In this document: piece after piece, positions 7,138-7,880 of the stretch | Numbering within the stretch: the first letter of the stretch is position 1 | Layout of the letters: the number at the start of each line of letters is the position of its first letter | Origin: Bacteroidota bacterium | Lineage (GTDB): Bacteria; Bacteroidota; Bacteroidia; AKYH767-A; JABDAW01 | Assembly (NCBI GenBank): GCA_023251595.1 | Contig: JAHEYM010000178.1 | Location: 1 to 7,880 of the forward strand | DNA: 7,880 nucleotides | Direction of reading: 5' to 3' | The notes under the pieces: generated by a model | The model's input: the letters and a program-made list of their open reading frames with translations, nothing else | What the model was told of the DNA's origin: nothing | Databases searched by the model: none | Made by a program: the position numbers and the translations under genes

Positions 7138-7145
7138 CAAAGGTA
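7138..7145 (-). promoter_or_regulatory. Bacteroidota-type -7 box (TACCTTTG) for the bcp-pdxH operon
   Basis: The minus strand reads TACCTTTG, an exact TAnnTTTG match. Transcription would start around 7131 and give a leader of about 80 bases before ATG 7050. A -33 TTTG is not clear; GTTCTG lies roughly 17-20 bases upstream. Confidence 0.55.
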
Positions 7146-7199
7146 GTGGTTTAATCGCAGAACGGATTCCTGTATGCGAAAGCTGACCTTAACCCTCCT

Positions 7200-7263
7200 T
7201 TAACTCCAGACTTCAGGCTGTGGTTTAGGGATTCGACCGTACAATTCGGGCTTTAGCCCGGAA
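7200..7263 (+). repeat. REP-like two-hairpin unit, copy 1
   Basis: Hairpin A is 7202-7225 (AACTCCAG ... CTGTGGTT, with a T-G wobble and one C-T mismatch). Hairpin B is 7247-7260 (CGGGCT TT AGCCCG, fully paired). The 21-base spacer contains GGATTCGACCGTACAATT less one base relative to copy 2. It has the same orientation as copy 2 with a period of 94 bases. Confidence 0.85.
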
Positions 7264-7293
7264 CAGAATTGCAAGATGAAAAGAATCCGCGCC

Positions 7294-7358
7294 TTAACTC
7301 CAGACTTCAGGCTGGGGTTTAATGGATTCGACATTACAATTCGGGCTTTAGCCAGGAA
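7294..7358 (+). repeat. REP-like two-hairpin unit, copy 2, overlapping the transposase 3' end
   Basis: Hairpin A is 7296-7319 (CCAG ... CTGG restored by G at 7315). Hairpin B is 7342-7355, with one stem mismatch at 7354 (A instead of C). It differs from copy 1 at only a handful of positions, mostly in the spacer. The transposase stop codon (7350-7348) lies within hairpin B. Confidence 0.85.
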
Positions 7359-7779
7359 TCATCTGTCCTGTGATTCTTAGAAATTCATTATATTCTTCCT
7401 GGAATGTCATCTTTTTATGATGCGCTTCCTGATTCATTATATATTTTCGTACAACCGGTAATAGTGAGGGACTTACCGAGACGGCGAAGTATTTATCCGC
7501 CCATTCGAATTTTGTCGGAATTATTTTATATTGATTCATCCAGTGCGAAGATTCGCCTTTTATTAAGTTTATTGTCTTCGCAACTGTAAGATCTGCATTC
7601 AACCTGAATAAACAATGAACATGTTCGGGTTCAGCATTTATAGTGTCGATAAAAATCTTATTGCGAACCGCATTATCTTTAATGTGTTCGAGAATTGCTT
7701 TTCGTGTAGAATTAAAAAGGATTCTTTCACTGCGTTTAGTTCTCCAAACAGAGTGAATCATGATGTTTGTGTAGGACAT
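7348..7779 (-). CDS. Y1 tyrosine transposase, IS200-like / REP-associated (RAYT)
   Basis: A 143-residue single-domain HUH endonuclease that would nick and join single-stranded DNA at hairpin-marked ends. The metal-binding HUH motif is EPEHVHCLF (His53, His55). The nucleophile is Tyr113 in RKYIMNQEAHH, with Gln117 and His120 following in the usual helix pattern. Other family segments are LIKGESSHW (72-80) and KFEWADKYFAVSVSPS (90-105). All catalytic residues seem present, so it may be active. The start is ATG 7779, 31 bases inside the hairpin B of copy 3. The last residues I-P-G and the TAA stop are encoded by hairpin B of copy 2. No promoter box was recognised, which fits low expression. Whether it is a free IS or a domesticated RAYT cannot be settled without the genome-wide distribution of the hairpins. 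Confidence 0.93.
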   Translation of the reverse strand: MSYTNIMIHSVWRTKRSERILFNSTRKAILEHIKDNAVRNKIFIDTINAEPEHVHCLFRLNADLTVAKTINLIKGESSHWMNQYKIIPTKFEWADKYFAVSVSPSLLPVVRKYIMNQEAHHKKMTFQEEYNEFLRITGQMIPG

Positions 7780-7807
7780 TGCTTTTAGAATTAGAGGTTA
7801 GAAAAAA

Positions 7808-7869
7808 TTCCGGGCTAAAGCCCGAAGTGTTGTGAGTGTCTGCCGACCCCAGCCTGAAGTCTGGGGTTA
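7808..7869 (-). repeat. REP-like two-hairpin unit, copy 3 (inverted)
   Basis: On the minus strand this gives hairpin A (AACCCCAG ... CTGGGGTT, 7868-7845, the best paired of the three), a diverged spacer and hairpin B (7824-7811, CGGGCTTTAGCCCG). It is inverted relative to copies 1 and 2. The spacer shows no clear similarity to theirs, while both stems are conserved. Confidence 0.85.
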
Positions 7870-7880
7870 TTGTCGATTAA

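Larger units (their letters stand above)
7200..7870 (-). mobile_element. IS200-like / REP-transposase element: Y1 transposase flanked by inverted two-hairpin repeats
   Basis: The transposase gene is bracketed by units made of hairpin A (AACYCCAG ... CTGKGGTT) and hairpin B (CGGGCTTTAGCCCG). Two units lie left of the gene in plus orientation (7200-7263 and 7294-7358) and one lies right in minus orientation (7808-7869), so hairpin B is always gene-proximal and hairpin A distal. No tnpB/iscB accessory gene is present. Sub-terminal hairpins and a single Y1 transposase fit IS200/IS605 elements and REP-associated transposases (RAYTs). The outer limits are uncertain because the right unit ends 11 bases from the window edge. 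Confidence 0.75.

Noticed and set aside
7200..7347. Omega-RNA or guide RNA of an IS605-type tnpB/iscB system
   Set aside because: No tnpB or iscB coding sequence is present in the window, and the structure is fully accounted for by repeat hairpins that also occur on the other side of the gene.
7200..7358. Possible CRISPR array
   Set aside because: Only two direct copies occur; each is an internally palindromic unit of about 64 bases, there is no series of equal-length unique spacers, and no cas gene is present.
7342..7380. Intrinsic terminator for the transposase gene
   Set aside because: The hairpin is in the right place, but the minus strand has no T-run after it, so termination cannot be claimed from the sequence.
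7404..7589. Plus-strand open frame within the transposase
   Set aside because: It is antisense to the HUH transposase, whose motifs are intact, and has no features of its own.

Overview
The window looks like a chromosomal segment of a Bacteroidota (Bacteroidetes) bacterium. Evidence: a small ribosomal protein of the bTHX type, promoter boxes matching the Bacteroidota -7 consensus TAnnTTTG, A-rich leaders mostly without Shine-Dalgarno sites, A+T-rich DNA, and the general gene repertoire. The genus cannot be told from the sequence.

Layout, read from the right edge because almost everything lies on the minus strand. (1) 7200-7870: a Y1 (IS200-like/REP-associated) tyrosine transposase gene flanked by inverted copies of a two-hairpin repeat, with two tandem copies past the 3' end of the gene and one upstream of its start. 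(2) 7050-5924: a two-gene operon, bcp (thiol peroxidase) and pdxH (PLP synthesis), joined by a TAATG stop/start overlap. It sits behind a likely TACCTTTG promoter, with a heptamer tandem repeat in the leader. (3) 5736-5921: the only plus-strand gene, encoding bTHX; it ends two bases from the end of pdxH. (4) 5637 to the left edge: a head-to-tail cluster of a membrane-anchored metallophosphoesterase, a FabK-like/nitronate monooxygenase flavoenzyme, an M16 peptidase with an intact zinc site, an M16 paralogue without one, and a lipoprotein alpha/beta hydrolase that runs off the window. A 20-base perfect palindrome lies between the flavoenzyme and peptidase genes.

How the genes may work together: the two M16 proteins very probably form a mitochondrial-processing-peptidase-like heterodimer (catalytic plus R/Y subunit). 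Bcp and PdxH are housekeeping redox and cofactor enzymes. The rest of the left cluster shows no obvious shared pathway.

The most interesting region is the right end. The transposase and its hairpin repeats look like a REP/RAYT-type 'REPtron', and the last codons and stop of the transposase are supplied by one of the repeat hairpins. For five genes the longest open frame starts at a TTG, a GTG or an ATG inside a repeat, or ATG was simply confirmed; where the longest frame began at a doubtful codon I moved the start to the better supported internal ATG.
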